Positions 11,988-23,192 are shown, numbered from the stretch's first letter. The stretch: DNA of 64,000 nt from Cunninghamia lanceolata (GCA_027924645.1 BSBN01001359.1:11388001-11452000), one strand, 5' to 3'. The notes: a model not told the origin generated them from the letters alone. Program-made: numbers and translations.

Positions 11988-13102
11988 GGGATGTGCACAT
12001 ACAGAATTCCATGTCCACAGGATTTGGTTTGAATAGCAGTTGTGTAGTTGCAAATGACCAAGTGATCATGGCATCACTTGAAGATAAATGTGAAAATGAA
12101 AATATAAAAGTTGAGAATGTTGTGTCTGAACATAGTGATGGCAACAATGCTCTACTGGATTCTTCACCAGTTAAGGATGCCGACGAGAGGATCAGTGGTG
12201 ACTCCCATTTCAAGGTTGAGGTATCTGGTTCTAAAAACAATGATGAGGTTATGGACAGAAATGAATACTTGTGTGAGTGGGTTTGTGGAGATGATTGTGA
12301 GTATTGTGTGCAAGATAGAGAAGAAATAAGCAAACAAAGGAGCAATTCCATGTTTGAATCATTGCCTTTTATTCAGACACATGGAGATGATGAAGAGCAA
12401 TCAGACTTTGAAACAAGTAGTAGTGTTGAGCATGATTGTTCTTTATTTGATTATAGTTTTGTTTATGACACACGGGCTGATACTCCTCCACACAAGGAAT
12501 TCATTGGTAATGAAAATGCATGTTTGGCTGCCTATGAACCAATGGCATACTATTATGAAGCAGAAACACTTGGATCAACCCTCTCCCATGCAAATGATAC
12601 GTATGCTGAGGAGGATTTGTTTGAGTATGGTGAGAATCTAAGCATTGTTATTGAGGAGGATTTTGATTTTCATCCTGATGAGAGAGAGACCAACATATAT
12701 CATGAGGGTTATTGCAGAGAGGTGCCTGAGTCTGAGCCTTTCCTGTTTGGTGCAGCTGGAGGTTGCTTGCATGAAGTGCACAAATATGAATATGAAAGTT
12801 TCTTCTTTGATATGCCAGTTTATGATAAAATGAGGCTTGATGATCCTAGCTATATGGTGGACTTTGAGTGCTTTTAGTTTTTAGTCCAGCTGGGAGATCA
12901 TTTTACAATGCATATTGCTGATACAGATGATAATATGTGTTATATTTCATATGAGAGTGCATTGTTTGATGAATATAACATTCACACATTGCCTGATGCT
13001 GAAGGGTATGACAATGTATGTAGATCAATGCTTGATTTTAAAGTGCAGTTTGACAGAGGCAATATATTCAGGCTTGATCTAGTAAAATTAGATGAAAACT
13101 AG
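11984..13102 (+). pseudogene. Acidic ORF of unknown function after gag
   Basis: Starts with an ATGA overlap on the gag stop and runs 297 codons to TAG at 12875-12877. The same frame continues open to 13102, so an original product of about 372 residues is likely. Strongly acidic, rich in Asp, Glu, Tyr and Cys, with CEWVCGDDCEYCVQ and repeated EY/DE clusters; no signal peptide, membrane segment or catalytic motif. It may be the C-terminal extension of gag split by a frameshift at 11985 (..KFLENTEK followed by RDVHIQNS). Unlike gag it has no family I recognise. Confidence 0.55.
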
Positions 13103-13194
13103 GTATTTGACAAAAGCAAAATTCTGGTTCTTCCTTTTTGGTGGCCCTGGGCCACCAAGTATAAATTCAAAAATGTGGTCTGTGATGTAGGTTG

Positions 13195-13290
13195 GTGCAA
13201 CATTCAACTCTGTAGCCCAATGGATAAGGTCCAGTCTGCGTCCCAGAGATCTGGAGTTCTCACCATGCCTGTAAGAGGCATGCATCCCCA
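13195..13290 (+). other. tRNA-like (Arg-like) or SINE-derived remnant
   Basis: gtagcccaatggataagg matches a tRNA A box as in plant arginine tRNAs, followed after about 35 bases by ccagagatctgg and ggagttctcacc, placed like an anticodon-arm remnant and a degenerate T-arm/B box. No complete cloverleaf, so not a functional tRNA. Lies just upstream of the 3' LTR. Confidence 0.4.
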
Positions 13291-13389
13291 AACAGAGCCA
13301 ATGGTGGTGCCCACCTAGAGTTATGGTTTCAAGCATTTGCATCCGTAGGCCTTTTCAGAGAAACCCAAAAAAAATTTCTAAATCCCTCA

Positions 13390-14690
13390 GCCTCCTGTTG
13401 TATGCATGTATCTTGGAATGTACATGGCCGTTTGTATCTATGTGCAGGTGCAAGTATAAAATGGCAGACCCGAAAAAAGAGTTAATTCGGCTTCAGAAAA
13501 TGAAAAAATGAGTTGTATGCATCTTTGTATCCATATCGGGTTGTATATGGCATTCAGATACAATTCTGGGCATGAAAAAGTGGTCGAGCATCGCATATTC
13601 CATCGCAGATTCCATGGTTGTATCGAAAAAATTGTATGTACATTTTTTTGTATATTTGATAATACAATGGGTGATATACAACAGCAGACTTCAAAAGGAT
13701 TCAAATCAGGTTGAAAACAGTGGCTGGGACCACAGGTTTTCAGCAAGGAGATTGTATGTATGTAAGATATACAAAAGGATATACAAAGAGGAATGTACAA
13801 TCCCAGATTTCAAATATTATCAAATCGGGCCTGGCGGGTGATACAATGGCCAAGTTGAAAAGTCAAAGGCATTTCCTTGTATGTTGGGTTGTATGTATTT
13901 GTGCATGTACAATGGCATATATAATGGAATGTACAAGCGGACAAGTACAAAGGTGGACGCAGACAAAAAGTTAACTACATTTGTGAAATAGGTGAAATCC
14001 ATGGTTGTATATGGGGATTGTATGTTCCCAATATACAATCGGACATACAACGAGCAGATACAAAGAAACATATAAGGCAGGAGCAGTCAAAATCAATAGT
14101 CTTCAAGAACCTGGTGGGGCCCACACAGTTGTATGTCTTGTGATTTTATGTATGTGCATATACAATGCAAGATACAAAGGGCACACATGTAATCCCGGAT
14201 GCGAAGAAAAATGTGTTCTGGCAGATTTCAGGTTGGGGTTCACAGTTGGTTGTATATGGTGCATTGTATATGCGATATACAATGTGAGATACAAAAGTGC
14301 AAATACAATGCCAGATTTGAAAATTGTTCCAATCTAATTGATAGATGAGATGGATCCCGCGGTTGTATGTATATTGCATTTGTACAATGCGATATACAAG
14401 GTGATATACAAAGGGAAGATACTAGGCAGGACTCGATGGTGATTTCAAATTGTTTCATAAAGATTTGGGGTCCGTGCTTGTATACATGGTGATTGTATGT
14501 ATATATAATTGCATATACAATTTCAAATACAAAAGTGAATACAATGGTCCGATGGCGAATAGGATGCAGTGGTGGGTCCCAATAACTCAGAGATGCAAAT
14601 TTTTTAGTGATGGTGATCCAATGGCAAGCTGCCACGTGTCCAAGGGCAGTTGTATGTATATACAACTGCATATACAAAGATTTGAAGGCA
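13390..14690. repeat. Hairpin-rich ttgtatgta / tatacaa array in the 3' LTR
   Basis: Same array as in the 5' LTR, with scattered substitutions. Most ttgtat and atacaa cores are retained in both copies. Confidence 0.7.
14631..14640 (+). promoter_or_regulatory. G-box in the 3' LTR
   Basis: gccacgtgtc, at the equivalent position to 9399-9408; identical in both LTRs despite drift around it. Confidence 0.5.
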
Positions 14691-15178
14691 AAAATGGCAA
14701 AATGGGCGAAAAGGTAAAATGTGTTCATGCTGCGAAAAGTCAAAAAAGGAATAAGCTACCTACGTGGCATGTTTTAATTGGTCATTGACTTTTCAAAGTG
14801 ATTAGAAGCCATTGATCTTGGCGATGAGGAGGAAATCAACGGCCTTGTTTCAAAATTTCATTGGAAGGTTTTCCTATGCATTCGCAGCTGCATTCCAGGT
14901 GGGAAAAGTTCCTGAACATGCAAACTACTGTGTTTCTAGAGGCCGCGGATAGGTTGGCCATTAATGGCAAATTTGCAGAGGCATGGTTGATAAATGATAG
15001 GCTACCTACCATTTTTAATGGGAAAATCTCCAGTTGGCTGCGTGTTTCTTGAGTTCACCTGTTTTTCCTTCCTTTTTTGCTTGGAGCATTGAATGTTTTA
15101 GGCACCATTTTGATGGTGCACTGTATCTGGCAAACTTTTGAGGTGACATTGTAATTAATGCTGAGTGCACATTCTTTC

Positions 15179-15187
15179 TATAAAAGG
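15179..15187 (+). promoter_or_regulatory. TATA box of the 3' LTR
   Basis: tataaaagg, conserved with 9948-9956. Confidence 0.6.
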
Positions 15188-16104
15188 AAAACTATGTTAC
15201 TCATTTTGTGTGGAAGACTTGGGCAATTTTTTGGAGGAAATAACGAAAATAGAGCATTTCTTGGCTGTTCTATCTCTTTTTGTGAGTTTATGAGTTGCAT
15301 TTGAATGCACGTTGCATATATGTTCAGTTTCATGTTATTTTTATGTGAAAAATGCTTCTTTGCATGTGTTTAGCTATTTGTCTCCATTTGTTGTACGCAT
15401 CCCTTCTTTTGAATTTGGTTGCTAAGGGTTACTTAGATTCTAGGATATAGATTTCTATATTGCATGCTTAACTTTTGACCTCCATTCAAGGAGTGGATTA
15501 AACTATTTTAGGTTAAGTATGAAGAAGAATGTATGGCAGCAAGGATATTTGTAAGTAGAGATCGCTAAATACCCATTCTTGGGTGGTGTTTGTAAGGCAA
15601 ATACCAATCAGGCCCCTTGAAACTCCAATGCTAATGCAAATCATTCACTTGTATACGTCTAGTTGACTCCTTGCCCTGAGATAGGCACCAGTCTGCCCTT
15701 GTGTAGTAGTTATGATCCAAAACCCCCTGTCTTGCATCTAAAACATAAATACAAATCATTTCATAATTCCAACATGTTAGTTTGTAGGAGTAGAAATAGG
15801 ACCCCTGCATACTCTCATTCCTAACCAGTTAGATATGTCCAAGAACATTGCCAACCTTGTGATTTATTACACAAATCTTGGTCCTAAAATGAGAGTATTC
15901 TACCTTTGACTAAAAGGCTAAATCTTTCTGTTGGGTGAGTCAAAGTTAAATCTTTAGCTATAGGGATACCCCCCTTGGTGCGACAGAACTAGAAGTGAAG
16001 GGGAGGTAGCTCACGCAACCTCCTGTATTTGTTGGCCAAATCTGCCTGTGCATTGGAACTGGCAAACCCTTTGCTGATTTGGATAGAAAAAGTCCAACAC
16101 CCTC

Positions 16105-17099
16105 AAACCATGAGATTTGAACATCCCTCCTATTTATTCTCTTCCTTTTTTTCATATACATCTCCACACTATCCTCCAAGTCATCTTTATTAGCCCACTC
16201 CTCATCCTCAGACTAGGTCTCTGAATCACTGGAGACTGAAAACACTTTCTTCTTCAAAGAGGATTTACCCTTCAACCCACCGTTGGGAGTGTTATCTTTC
16301 ATGTATTCGATAATGAAAAGGATTAATCCTTCATGGAGGAATAGGAGATTAGGGTTTCTAGCATTCTCCTTAATAGAAAATTCCATTGAAGCTAACATAT
16401 AGAAACGGAAAGAAACCAACATTTTATGGCAAAAATGATTCAGTATATTAAAATTATAATCATAAATAGCAATAAACCTACCATTGTGGGTTATATATCT
16501 CATAGTCACCTCTGCCACCTCAGCCCAAATAGGCTTGATAGACATCTGATCATATCCCCTAGATTGAAGCTTTGCCAGCTTGCTCTGCTTATCTCCTTTG
16601 AAGAAGTGATTCATGGCCTCATCACTGGTCTTTCTCTCCCTAAAAAACTTCTTCCCATTGATAGAAAGACCAGAAACCAAGGGTACGATGTCTTCAGTAA
16701 TAGTAATCTCCCACCCAAAAGCAACCACCTTTCGGTTCTTCCAACTCTTAGCAAACATTGTTGTAGCAACGAGGTCAACACCATGCAGAATCTCCATATA
16801 CGGAGTCAATCCCCCTCCTCCATAATTCTCCATACTTCATTATTATTGTAGACCCCCTTGCAGGAGGGCTCCACCCTATTTCTATCCCCACCCATCTTAG
16901 CTTTCAGATTATAGAGCCACTCGGATACAAACCAGAAGCTAATGAAATGAAAATGAGGCCTTTTCAGCTTGAAAGGGCCAATAACAATACCCATAATCTG
17001 TGTGATCTGGGCCATAATGATAACCCTGACATACTTTCCATTAATTTCCATCATAAACAAATTAGTATTCTTTGAGCTTGCTTCCATGTAGGCACTCAT
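16105..17099 (-). pseudogene. LINE extra ORF, N-terminal part (PMD-like?)
   Basis: Downstream of RNase H inside the LINE. It opens at 17099 (MSAYMEASSKNT), shifts frame near 16830 (the overlapping readings ..WRIMEEG and MENYGGGG.. both encode the join), and stays open to 16213. The stretch GWEITITEDIVPLVSGLSIN (about 16655-16716) resembles the plant mobile domain signature GEATITLEDV..L.GL..G. It is followed by a basic/aromatic region, GLILFIIEYM, a KGKSSLKKK tract and an acidic tail. A stop separates the tail SSDSET from EDEEW. The LTR element then splits it; the rest lies at 7326-8069. Function unknown; PMD relationship is inference. Confidence 0.55.
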
Positions 17100-17768
17100 G
17101 TTTAATCAAGGTTTGTGCATCATTAGGAATCATGTCCACGACATACCAAAAGAACATAGTTTGGCTCGAAACCCCCACATTAGCAAACACGTTGGCCACT
17201 TTATTCCCTTCATGGAATATATGGGTTATAATAGTCTCTTCAAAGGTTTCCATAAGCTTGAGAGCTTCTTCTATGAAGGTAGCTATGGACCAACTAGGAC
17301 TTTAGAGTTTCTTTAAACAATTAACAATGTTATTGGAGTCACCTTCAATCCAAACCTTCTTGAAGCCCTTGGAATGAGCTAATTTAATAGCATGGTAGGC
17401 TGCCGCAGCTTCGACATAATGGTTTGTTTGGGTACCTAGAGGGAGTGCCACAACCGAAAAAAACCTACCAGAATCATCTCTCATCACTCCCCCACTACCA
17501 ACAACACTAGGATTCCCCTTCGCTGCCCTGTCAAAATTAATTTTGGTCCATCCCCTAGGAGGTAGTTTCCACACAACATCACCTCTAGGCTACTACATCT
17601 TTTTAAAAGGGATAGAAATATCACCAAGGAGGTTCTAGTTCCTAGAATTTTCCATCTCCATGGGGAAACCCCTAACTTGGTCCCTTGGGAGAGTTGCTCA
17701 TCGATCCAAACAGAGAAATTTTCCTTAGTACATCTCACCACCTTGTAAAACAAGCCTTCTGAATCCAC
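17100..17768 (-). pseudogene. LINE RNase H domain (decayed)
   Basis: Plant LINE-type RNase H. Seen: WTKINFDRAAKGNP (first catalytic Asp in NFD), GSGGVMRDDSG, HYVEAAAAYHAIKLA with the catalytic Glu, and WIEGDSNNIVNCL with the second Asp. After a stop near 17302, the histidine/Asn-rich tail HIFHEGNKVANVFA continues. The usual start NFDGA reads NFDRA. The domain would degrade RNA in RNA:DNA hybrids. Confidence 0.88.
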
Positions 17769-17907
17769 ACTAACCTCCCTAAAAATTCTACTATTCCTCT
17801 CCTTCTAGAGGTTCCAAGCAATATGAGGCATCACTAAAGACCATAAATAGGATAGGGATGGATTGGAAACATGGCACTTCCATTAAGAAACCAAATCCCT
17901 GAAAGAG

Positions 17908-18403
17908 TTAGGGAAAATACAGCTTAGGTTCCATAAAGATAAATCTTTCCCCACACCTCCAAAGAGAAGGGGCATCTAAGAAGCAAGTGGAAAGAATCTT
18001 CCAAATCCTTAAGGCATAAGAGGCATCTGTTAGGAATAGAGAAGCCTCTTTTGTATAGATTATCAGTAGTAGGCACCTTATTCTGAACAAGCATCCAAAA
18101 GAAGATGTTAACCTTAGGGATCAACTTAGAATCCCAAAGATTGGCCCAAAAGGGAGGATCACCCTGGGCTTGAAGCATCACTTTGAAACTTGAAGTAATA
18201 GAGTACTCACCAGAGGAGGTCTCTAGCCAAATGAGTTGGTCCTCCTTAGGGAAAGAAGGGATATGAAACAAATTCAATCTAGCTTGAAAGTCACCCATAT
18301 GCAGGTCCACCTCCAGGAGATTCTTCCACCTACCAACAACAATATAATCAACAACCTTCCTACCAACAACTCTAGAGCAAACATCCTTGAAGGGGCAGCC
18401 CAA
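17908..18403 (-). pseudogene. LINE zinc-binding RT-associated region
   Basis: Matches the zf-RVT region found between RT and RNase H in plant LINEs: LIWLETSSGEYSITSSFKV, then PKVNIFFWML, PTTDNLYKRG and a CLLCLKDLEDSFHLLLRCPF cysteine/histidine cluster. Open over 159 codons. Family knowledge places it in the same ORF as RT. Confidence 0.85.
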
Positions 18404-20078
18404 TCCTACTGACTGAGCAGGGTATTATCAAACCACAGATCCTCCCAAAATTTGACCAACAACCCATTCCCAATCTTCCACTTAGTACCTTGCTTGATAA
18501 TGCCTCAAGATTAAGTTATGTTCCTCCAAATTTTAGAACCATCCAGCAAACCATTGCTCTCCAAGGCATCCCTGAAGTTGTTATAGCCAACAAGGTATTT
18601 ATTCTTTAATATTTCCATCCATTATTTCTTGTCATTCATGAGGTGCCAAGCAATCCCAGCCAAGAGAGCATAATTAAATTCTTTAAGCTTCCTTAAACCA
18701 AGACCACCCATCATCTTAGGCATGCACACCAGGTCCCAAGAAATCAGAGGGATTCTCTTCCTTTCCTCAATTCTAGACCATAGGAACCTTTGTTGGATTT
18801 GTTCAATTTTATCTCTAAACTTAGAAGGAATCTTAAACAAAGACATGGAATAGACAGGCATGTTTTGGAGAGTAGCCTTGATCAACTGAATTTTACCCGC
18901 TTGACTTAAAACAACTCCTTTCCATCCCACTAATTTGGACTAGAATCTATCTAGCATACCTGACCAAAAAGAATCTGAAATCTTTTTCATGAAGAGAGGC
19001 ATCCCTAGATAGACTGATGGAAAGCTACCAATGTTACAATGAAGAATATGAACAATCGTCTGCTATCTCACCACTGGCATATTAAGGAAGAAAATTAGAC
19101 TTTTAGGAAGACTAATTTTTTTACCAGAGGCCAATTCATAATTCTATAGAATAAGCTTCAAAGATCTATCATCCTTAATAGATGATTCCCCCAAAATGAT
19201 GGTATCATCCATGAATTGTTGATGAGAGAAAAAGGGACCTAGGGAATACGGGAGAAGCCCCTTAAGCTGACCATTGACCAAAGATTTTTGGATATTCCTC
19301 TCGAGCACCTCCACCATAACCAAAAAGAGGAAAGGGGAGATTGGGTCTCCTTGCCTCAAACCCCTAGAGCTTTTGAAGAAAACTAAAGGGGAGCCATTAA
19401 TAATAATCGACAACTTGGGAGATGAAACAAGCTGTCAAATGATATCGAGGACCTTCTTATTGAACTCAAACTTATCCAACACTTTAATTAAAAAGTTCCA
19501 ATCCAACCTATCATAAGATTTCATGAGATCAAGCTTAAGAAGAAAACTCTCCTTCTTGTTCACACCCAAAGAGTGGATGTTTTCCTGCATAGAAATAATA
19601 GAGTCAAGAATCTACCTGCTTGGGATGAAGCCACTTTGCTAAATAGAAATGAAGTTGGGAAGGAGCACTTGAAGCCTTAAAGCTAAAACCTTAGAAATGA
19701 TCTTATAAAAGGAGTTACATAAGCTGATCGGCTTAAATTCTGCAAAAGAATTAGCCACATTCTTCTTAGGAATAAGAACAAGAAGGCGGAGTTTAACTCC
19801 TTTAAGAAGATTTCTACTCCTAAAGAATTCCTTCATATCATCACACACATATTTAGCCACAATGTCCCAAAATGATTGAAAGAAGAAATAGGGGAATCCA
19901 TCCAGGCCCGGGGCCTTATTGAACCCTCAAAAGAGAAGACCACCAATCTGATCTCTTCATCCGAAGGGATCTTAGTCATCATCTTATTATCCCCCTCCTT
20001 CACCACTTTAGGGATAACCTTCAGCATTTGATTTTCCATGACCTGATTAGGAGGGCCCTCAGAGCTTAGTAAGTTAGA
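18404..20078 (-). pseudogene. LINE reverse transcriptase (decayed)
   Basis: Non-LTR reverse transcriptase that would copy LINE RNA at the nicked target. Visible from 5' to 3': a FSFEGSI-type entry region near 19.93 kb, LVLIPKKN and PISLCNSFYKIISKVLA (19.64-19.86 kb), the GLRQGDPISPFLFL block and the FMDD catalytic box (19.14-19.41 kb, equivalent to the usual FADD), and the PVYSMSLFKIP / GLGLRKLKEFNYALL region (18.62-18.93 kb). In-frame stops lie between these blocks. No endonuclease domain precedes it, consistent with 5' truncation on insertion. Confidence 0.9.
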
Positions 20079-20096
20079 TGTGAAACAACCCATGTT
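20079..20096. repeat. LINE target-site duplication, right
   Basis: Exact second copy of tgtgaaacaacccatgtt. The two copies show that everything between, including the nested LTR element, entered as one LINE insertion later interrupted. Confidence 0.9.
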
Positions 20097-20589
20097 GCTA
20101 TAGCATGTAATACTAGATTTTTTACTCCATTTTGTTGAAGAAATAAAAGTTGCTTGATTACATTCCTCACATTTTTGGTGGGAATATCTGTTGTTTCGTG
20201 TGTGAGTGTTGGATGCAGTAGCCCTTCATTAGTGGTATTTATTGCAAAATTATTTTTTTCCATCACGGCAAGGCTTGCAATAAGAGGCAAAAAGAATTTT
20301 GTCACACTTGGAAAATCTCTAGGCAATGAGGACATGTAAAATGAGGAGATTGTTCATAAAAATAATGAATCTATAATGGAACAAATTTAAAATGAAACCA
20401 AAAATATGAAGGATGAAATCTTGTTAATTATGATAGAGAAGATGCAGGGGATGATGTAGAAATTTGTTCATGCCAACATCCTAGAGATTCCAAGCATAGG
20501 GAGTCACACAACCAAGATTGGGAGGAAGAGGAGTCTACTAAGGGGAAGTGTACGTTTGGGTTTGAATCATATCTCAAGATGGATAAAAA
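20097..20589 (+). other. Gypsy LTR end and leader resumed after the LINE
   Basis: Continues 6964 once the LINE is removed. Contains a weak primer-site-like tggtatttattgc near 20238 after ..cccttcattag, echoing the tggtatccgagc sites at 1211 and 3947. No gene until the gag remnant. Confidence 0.4.
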
Positions 20590-21077
20590 AAAATGGATAT
20601 GCAAAAGTTTGATGGTCAACATCCTACCAATTGGCTCTACCAAATGATTCTTTGATATTCACCATGTTCGTTGTCAAAAAATGGTGGCAATGAATTCCTT
20701 ATACTTGGAACCTAACCAATTCATTTGGTATCATTCGATATGTGAAGAAAAGAAAAAGAAAGGATGTGTTGTCACTTGGTCCATTTCCCAAGAGGAGCTC
20801 ACTACACATTATGGTGACAATATTATGGATAGCTACTTCAATCAGATTACCGAATTAAAGCAAATAGGTATGATTAAGGATTATATTCATCAATTCCAAA
20901 ATTTGTCTTTAAGAGTGGAAAATGTGGAAAAGGAAAATATGATGGAATTATTCCTTGAAGGATTAAAGGATCATATCAAATATTAGGTATACATGTTCCA
21001 TCCAAATTCTATGTTCTAAGCAATGATTATGGTGAGGTAGGTAGAAGAAAAAGTTAGGCTAATAAAAGGCAAGGTTT
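20590..21077 (+). pseudogene. Gypsy gag fragment
   Basis: Begins MDMQKFDGQHPTNWLYQM, shifts frame and has a gap, then is open from 20681 to 20986 with SLYLEPNQFIWYHS, EELTTHYGDN and FNQITELKQIGMIKDYIHQF. These are characteristic of Ty3/gypsy gag (W..F...L...F, then Q.G.....Y...F..L). It is cut at about 21077 where a minus-strand LTR begins. Confidence 0.8.
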
Positions 21078-21819
21078 TGTAAACACAAGAGATAGAAGTT
21101 GATGAGGGGGTCAATCCTAGAACATACAATAACATAGATTGCACATAGAAAATAGGAATGTTATTTTATTTATTTGAACAACACATTACATTACGAATCA
21201 AATTAGAGGATGAATACTCAACAGGCTGCAACACATTACAACTTCCTATCTCTAGATTCTAAAACTTTTTGCCTTTTGTAGCTTCAAATCTGCTAGGGTT
21301 TATATTTTCCCTCCCTTTTCTAACTCTCCACTTTCCCCCTTTTCTCTACTACCTCAAAATATTCCCAAAAATGGTACTAAATAGCCCTTTTTGGCACCTT
21401 CCAGCCAAAATTTTGAAATTTGTAACTCCCTCCAAAAATAGGTAAACTTTTGGGAGCCATAACTTTTGATCTAGGTGTCTGATTGAAAAACTGTTTGATG
21501 TGTTGGAAAGATCGTGAAGTGCTCTATGCACTAAGAATCTTCTCTACCAATTCTACCCATTTTTTGGGTTGTACAGGGCCTCTAAGTGCCTCATATATGA
21601 CTTTGAAACTTCTTCAAGGGTTTTTAAAGAAACAAAAACTTTAATATCTTGCAGGCCAAAAGTTATCTTTGACCAATTCCTTCACCAAAGGTCATATTTT
21701 TCAATTCCAAAGCTTTGAGTAAATTTTCGTTTCCATACATGCTCAAATGTAAACTTTCTAAAAATAGTAGTTGGCTATTTTTAGCAAGTTAGAAAAATGA
21801 AGGTTCTACATCCTTATTC

Positions 21820-21835
21820 AAGTAATTGGGTATCC
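21820..21835. repeat. SINE target-site duplication, left
   Basis: aagtaattgggtatcc, repeated exactly at 22019-22034. Confidence 0.85.
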
Positions 21836-22018
21836 GGTGGGGGCCCTGGCTTGATTGGCTAAAAAATTCCATTGCATTAAAGAAGGTCACGAGGTCCAGT
21901 CTCACCCCCATCCCCGTGGTACTGGAGGGCGTGTCATGCTAGTGTCATAGGTCACGTGAAAAAAAGTTTACTAGGCACACTGTAGTTTATAGGGGGCTAC
22001 CCAATGTAGTCTAAAAAA
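21836..22018 (+). mobile_element. tRNA-derived SINE
   Basis: 183-bp insert bounded by a 16-bp exact TSD and ending in an A-run (ctaaaaaaaa, partly shared with the TSD). An A-box-like tggcttgattgg lies at 21847-21858 and a B-box-like ggtccagtctc at 21893-21903 (gaggtccagtctcacc, close to the common plant SINE form gaggttcgaatctcacc), which together make an RNA polymerase III promoter. It encodes no protein and would be mobilised by LINE machinery. Family not identified. Confidence 0.8.
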
Positions 22019-22034
22019 AAGTAATTGGGTATCC
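22019..22034. repeat. SINE target-site duplication, right
   Basis: aagtaattgggtatcc, directly after the A tail; exact match to the left copy. Confidence 0.85.
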
Positions 22035-22347
22035 AAAAATAGAAAATTTGAAAAGAACAGAAAACAAAATCATCATTAGTTTGGGTGATGCAAGATTGCC
22101 CTTACACCACTGGATGCTCCTGTATCAGACATCCAGGTTAATTTGAGAAGTGACCTTGTCACATCTTAAGTGTTCAAGGAAAACCCAAATGGTCAACCTT
22201 TGCCTTAGACAGCCAGAAAGAATCTTTGAGAGGCCTTCCTTTCTAGTTCACTGCATATTCTTTATATTGCTTGTTTTGAGTACTTCTTCCCACATGACTA
22301 CCCAAGATTTCTTCTATCTCCTCCTTTGAAGTAGATGCTGGGATATT

Positions 22348-23192
22348 CTATTGTTCTTCTATTGGTCCATCCTCTATGTCACCGTAATGATACTCTATTA
22401 AATCAACAACGTTGAACACAAGGGAAATATTGATTCCACTTGGTAGCTCTACTTCATATGCATTTCCTGAATCATGCTTCTTCAGTATCCTACATGGTCC
22501 AAATTTCTTCATCTTCAACTTATTATATGTCCCCTTTGGGAACCTTTCTTTCCTTAGGTGAACCATGACTTCATCACCAACCTTGAATTCCTTAAACTTT
22601 CGCTTCTAATCTGCCTTAGCCTTATACTAAGAATTCATTTTATTAATGTGTTGTTGTACCTCTTCATGCAAGCTCTTCAAGTGCTCTACAAACTCTTCAA
22701 CCTTGACACTACTCTTCTCTCCTTTGTCTATCTTTCTCTGCTCAGAAGTATTTCTCGGACTACTCCCATATACAATTTGGAATGGGGATTTACAAGTACT
22801 CCTGTTGATAGAATTGTTATATGCAAATGCAACCTATGGTAATATCAAATCCCATCCCTTGGACTTATCTCCTACTAAGCATATCAACAGGTTTCCCAAA
22901 CTTCGATTCACTAACTATGTTTGTCCATAAGTTTGTGGATGATGTATAGAACTAAAATTGAATTCGGTCTTCAACTTCTCTATAAGGTCCTCCAGAAATA
23001 CCCAAAAAATTTGGTATCTCTATCCAAAACTATATTCCTTGGTAGACCATGTAGTCTAAACACCTCTCTAAGAAACAACTCTGCAATTTGAACAACATCA
23101 CTAGTTTTTTGACATGGAATGAAATGTGCCATCTTTGAAAATCTGTCCACCACCACAAATATTGAATCATGCCCTCTGTGTGTCCTTGGTAA
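22348..23192 (-). pseudogene. Gypsy integrase C-terminal part
   Basis: - strand reading gives [20 protein letters not shown] with a catalytic Asp (VVVDRFS), then [20 protein letters not shown] with the second catalytic Asp (IVLDRD). After stops and a frameshift it ends with [20 protein letters not shown], the GPF/Y module of Ty3/gypsy integrases. It joins cDNA to host DNA. The N-terminal part is missing because a copia element begins at 23193; it should reappear beyond the right edge of the window. Confidence 0.9.

Larger units (their letters stand above)
8070..16099 (+). mobile_element. Non-autonomous LTR retrotransposon with 2.8-kb LTRs and gag only (TR-GAG type)
   Basis: Two direct LTRs (8070-10866 and 13302-16099; 2797 and 2798 bp) flank 2435 bp of internal sequence. 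LTRs start tggtagtgccc / tggtggtgccc and end aaca. The bases outside are acctc (8065-8069) and ccctc (16100-16104), a 5-bp TSD with one mismatch. The interior encodes a gypsy-like gag and an acidic ORF but no protease, RT or integrase. I counted about 20 differences in the first 290 aligned LTR bases, so insertion is not recent. It interrupts the LINE extra ORF. Mobilisation would need enzymes from another gypsy element. Confidence 0.88.
13302..16099 (+). repeat. 3' LTR of the gag-only element
   Basis: Direct copy of 8070-10866, ending gtccaaca, after which LINE sequence resumes. No convincing polypurine tract precedes it; a tRNA-like stretch lies just upstream. Confidence 0.9.
6965..20078 (-). 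mobile_element. 5'-truncated L1-type LINE carrying an extra 3' ORF, interrupted by an LTR element
   Basis: The element reads right to left. Its 5' end (20078) starts just before the RT domain, so ORF1 and the endonuclease are missing. Its 3' end is a short T-run on the + strand at 6965 (an A tail on the - strand). An 18-bp TSD flanks it. Without the nested element at 8070-16099 it is about 5.1 kb. Order on the - strand: RT, zinc-binding RT-associated region, RNase H, then an additional ORF ending in a coiled-coil region. L1-type plant LINEs normally end soon after RNase H, so the extra ORF is unusual. Many stops and frameshifts show it is dead. Confidence 0.85.
21078..22110 (-). repeat. 3' LTR of a minus-strand gypsy element, holding a SINE
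   Basis: Lies downstream (- strand) of the integrase remnant. Shares sequence with the + strand LTR-like DNA at 6430-6900 (inverted) and, at its upstream end, the gatgcaggagcatc-type motif of the tandem units (here gatacaggagcatcc). An AATAAA polyadenylation signal reads on the - strand near 21155. The right boundary is approximate; the left boundary (tgtaaacac on +) is plausible. Interrupted by the SINE at 21836-22018. Confidence 0.6.

Noticed and set aside
13195..13290. Functional arginine tRNA gene
   Set aside because: A-box region is good but the anticodon and T arms cannot form a full cloverleaf; recorded only as a remnant.
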